From: Pseudomonas viridiflava
Lineage (GTDB): Bacteria; Pseudomonadota; Gammaproteobacteria; Pseudomonadales; Pseudomonadaceae
NCBI RefSeq assembly: GCF_900583165.1
Contig: NZ_UTKY01000095.1
Location: forward strand, 310,001-374,000
Direction: 5' to 3'
DNA: 64,000 nt
Shown piece by piece: positions 62,365-64,000 of this stretch (position 1 is its first letter; every line of letters starts with the position of its first letter). A model generated the notes under the pieces. That model made no database searches. It was not told where the DNA came from and saw only the letters and a program-made list of their open reading frames with translations. The translations under genes and the position numbers were made by a program.

Positions 62365-64000
62365 ATGTCCGTACGACGCACACGCAAAGACGATGGCAGC
62401 CAATGGACAGTTGCGGACAGCCGCAGTGTTTACGGGATCCGCCATTGGGGGGCCGGGTATTTCGCGATCAATGAAGCCGGTCGCGTAGAAGTCCGTCCGA
62501 ACGGCCCGAACAGCACGCCGGTTGACCTGTACGAGCAAGTCGACGAACTGCGCAAAAGCGGCCTGTCGCTGCCGCTGCTGGTGCGCTTCCCCGATATTCT
62601 GCAAGACCGTGTACGCCAACTGACCGGCGCCTTCGATTCGAACATCGAGCGCCTGGAATACCAGAGCCAGTACACCGCGCTGTACCCGATCAAGGTGAAC
62701 CAGCAGGAAGCGGTGATCGAGAACATCATTGCCACCCAGAACGTCTCCATCGGCCTGGAAGCCGGCTCCAAGCCTGAGCTGCTGGCGGTGCTGGCCCTGG
62801 CGCCGAAGGGCGGCACCATCGTGTGCAACGGTTACAAGGACCGTGAGTTCATCCGCCTGGCGCTGATGGGCCAGAAGCTCGGCCACAACGTATTTATCGT
62901 GATCGAGAAAGAATCCGAAGTGGAACTGGTGATCGAAGAAGCCGCCAGCCTCAAGGTCAAGCCACAGGTTGGCCTGCGCGTGCGTTTGTCGTCGTTGGCG
63001 TCGAGCAAGTGGGCGGACACCGGCGGCGAGAAATCCAAGTTCGGGTTGTCGGCCGCGCAACTGCTGTCCGTCGTCGAGCGCTTCCGCGCCGCCGGCCTGG
63101 ACCAGGGCATCCGCCTGCTGCACTTCCACATGGGCTCGCAGATCGCCAACCTGGCCGACTACCAGCACGGTTTCAAGGAAGCCATTCGTTACTACGGCGA
63201 ACTGCGCAACCTCGGCCTGCCGGTCGACCACATCGACGTGGGCGGCGGCCTGGGCGTGGACTACGACGGTACCCACTCGCGTAACGCCAGCTCGATCAAC
63301 TACGACATGGACGACTACGCCGGCGTGGTCGTGGGCATGCTCAAGGAATTCTGCGATGCGCAGAGCCTACCGCACCCGCACATCTTCTCCGAAAGCGGCC
63401 GCTCGCTGACCGCCCACCACGCCATGCTGGTGGTGCAGGTTACCGATGTCGAGAAACATAACGACGAAATCCCGACCATCGAAAACAAGGAAAGCTTGCC
63501 GGAAACCGTGCAATGGCTGGTGGACCTGCTGGGCCCGACCGACATCGAGATGGTCACCGAAACCTACTGGCGCGCCACCCACTACATGAGCGACGTGGCC
63601 GCCCAATACGCCGACGGCAAGCTGACCCTGGCGGAAAAAGCCCTGGCCGAGCAGTGCTACTTCGCTGTGTGCCGCCGCCTGCACAACTCGTTGAAAGCCC
63701 GCCAGCGCTCCCATCGCCAGGTGCTGGACGAACTCAACGACAAGCTGGCCGACAAATACATCTGCAACTTCTCGGTGTTCCAGAGCCTGCCGGATACTTG
63801 GGCCATCGGCCAGGTACTGCCGATCTTGCCGCTGCACCGTCTCGACGAAGAGCCGCTGCGCCGTGCAGTGCTGCAAGACTTGACCTGCGACTCTGACGGC
63901 AAGATCAAGCAGTACGTCGATGAGCAGTCCATCGAGACCAGCCTGCCGGTGCATGCTTTGAACGAAGGTGAAGACTACTTGCTGGGTATCTTCCTGGTCG
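62365..64000 (+). CDS. speA: Biosynthetic arginine decarboxylase SpeA (3' end outside window)
   Basis: The frame is open to the right edge: 545 codons of about 637 are present. It starts MSVRRTRKDDGSQWTVADSR with AGGGGA upstream. The pyridoxal-phosphate lysine lies in ALYPIKVNQQEAVIE, and LHFHMGSQIANL and DVGGGLGVDYDGTHS are family hallmarks. It makes agmatine from arginine, feeding putrescine and spermidine synthesis. The leader from 62222 to 62364 has no gene. Confidence 0.97.
   Translation, partial: MSVRRTRKDDGSQWTVADSRSVYGIRHWGAGYFAINEAGRVEVRPNGPNSTPVDLYEQVDELRKSGLSLPLLVRFPDILQDRVRQLTGAFDSNIERLEYQSQYTALYPIKVNQQEAVIENIIATQNVSIGLEAGSKPELLAVLALAPKGGTIVCNGYKDREFIRLALMGQKLGHNVFIVIEKESEVELVIEEAASLKVKPQVGLRVRLSSLASSKWADTGGEKSKFGLSAAQLLSVVERFRAAGLDQGIRLLHFHMGSQIANLADYQHGFKEAIRYYGELRNLGLPVDHIDVGGGLGVDYDGTHSRNASSINYDMDDYAGVVVGMLKEFCDAQSLPHPHIFSESGRSLTAHHAMLVVQVTDVEKHNDEIPTIENKESLPETVQWLVDLLGPTDIEMVTETYWRATHYMSDVAAQYADGKLTLAEKALAEQCYFAVCRRLHNSLKARQRSHRQVLDELNDKLADKYICNFSVFQSLPDTWAIGQVLPILPLHRLDEEPLRRAVLQDLTCDSDGKIKQYVDEQSIETSLPVHALNEGEDYLLGIFLV

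Overview
The window looks like a chromosomal piece of a fluorescent Pseudomonas (P. fluorescens group). The base composition is high in GC. REP/REPIN palindromes of the type common in that group occur nine times. The gene orders retS-purD-purH-fis-dusB, prmA-accC-accB-aroQ and gcbA-DUF2333-NUDIX-yciH-speA match what I remember of Pseudomonas chromosomes. No rRNA, tRNA, CRISPR array, phage or insertion sequence was seen.

Layout. (1) 1-8710, plus strand: two large leucine-rich-repeat proteins with NEL-type E3 ubiquitin-ligase domains. The first is cut by the left window edge and carries a C-terminal SET-like domain. The second has a dermonecrotic-toxin-like N-terminus and a duplicated repeat module. 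(2) 8749-18808, minus strand: a urea unit transcribed urtABCDE, ureD, ureA, two GNAT acetyltransferases, ureB, ureC. A sigma-54 promoter and an NtrC-like site lie upstream of urtA, so nitrogen limitation should switch on both urea uptake and hydrolysis. The accessory genes ureEFG are not here. (3) 19150-23769, plus strand: a 1539-residue protein of unknown function made of seven related modules and ending in KDEL. (4) 23775-28757, minus strand: a TonB-dependent receptor with a FecCD-type ABC importer, behind a Zur-like palindrome. (5) 28907-33836, minus strand: copper handling (PepSY membrane protein, OprC-type receptor, two DUF2946 proteins, PCu(A)C chaperone). (6) 33934-35289: a HigB/HigA-like toxin-antitoxin pair and a small DUF3077/DUF6124 gene with a strongly structured leader. 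(7) 35438-41731: divergent aerobic cobalamin genes, cobK-cobL on the minus strand and cobG-cobH-cobI-cobJ on the plus strand, the last fused to CbiG-like domains. (8) 41949-43321: an orphan gene and a MarC-family membrane protein. (9) 43485-59746, minus strand: retS, purD, purH, fis, dusB, a zinc-ribbon membrane protein, prmA, accC, accB, aroQ, a chemoreceptor and gcbA. (10) 60047-64000, plus strand: DUF2333, NUDIX, yciH and the 5' part of speA.

Most of the window is core metabolism and regulation. The accessory, host-interaction-like content is the NEL pair at the left edge, the seven-module KDEL protein, and perhaps the orphan at 41949. Many track-style starts were moved inward to the start with the best ribosome binding site or the expected family N-terminus; this matters most for ureC and urtB, where REPIN DNA had been read as protein.
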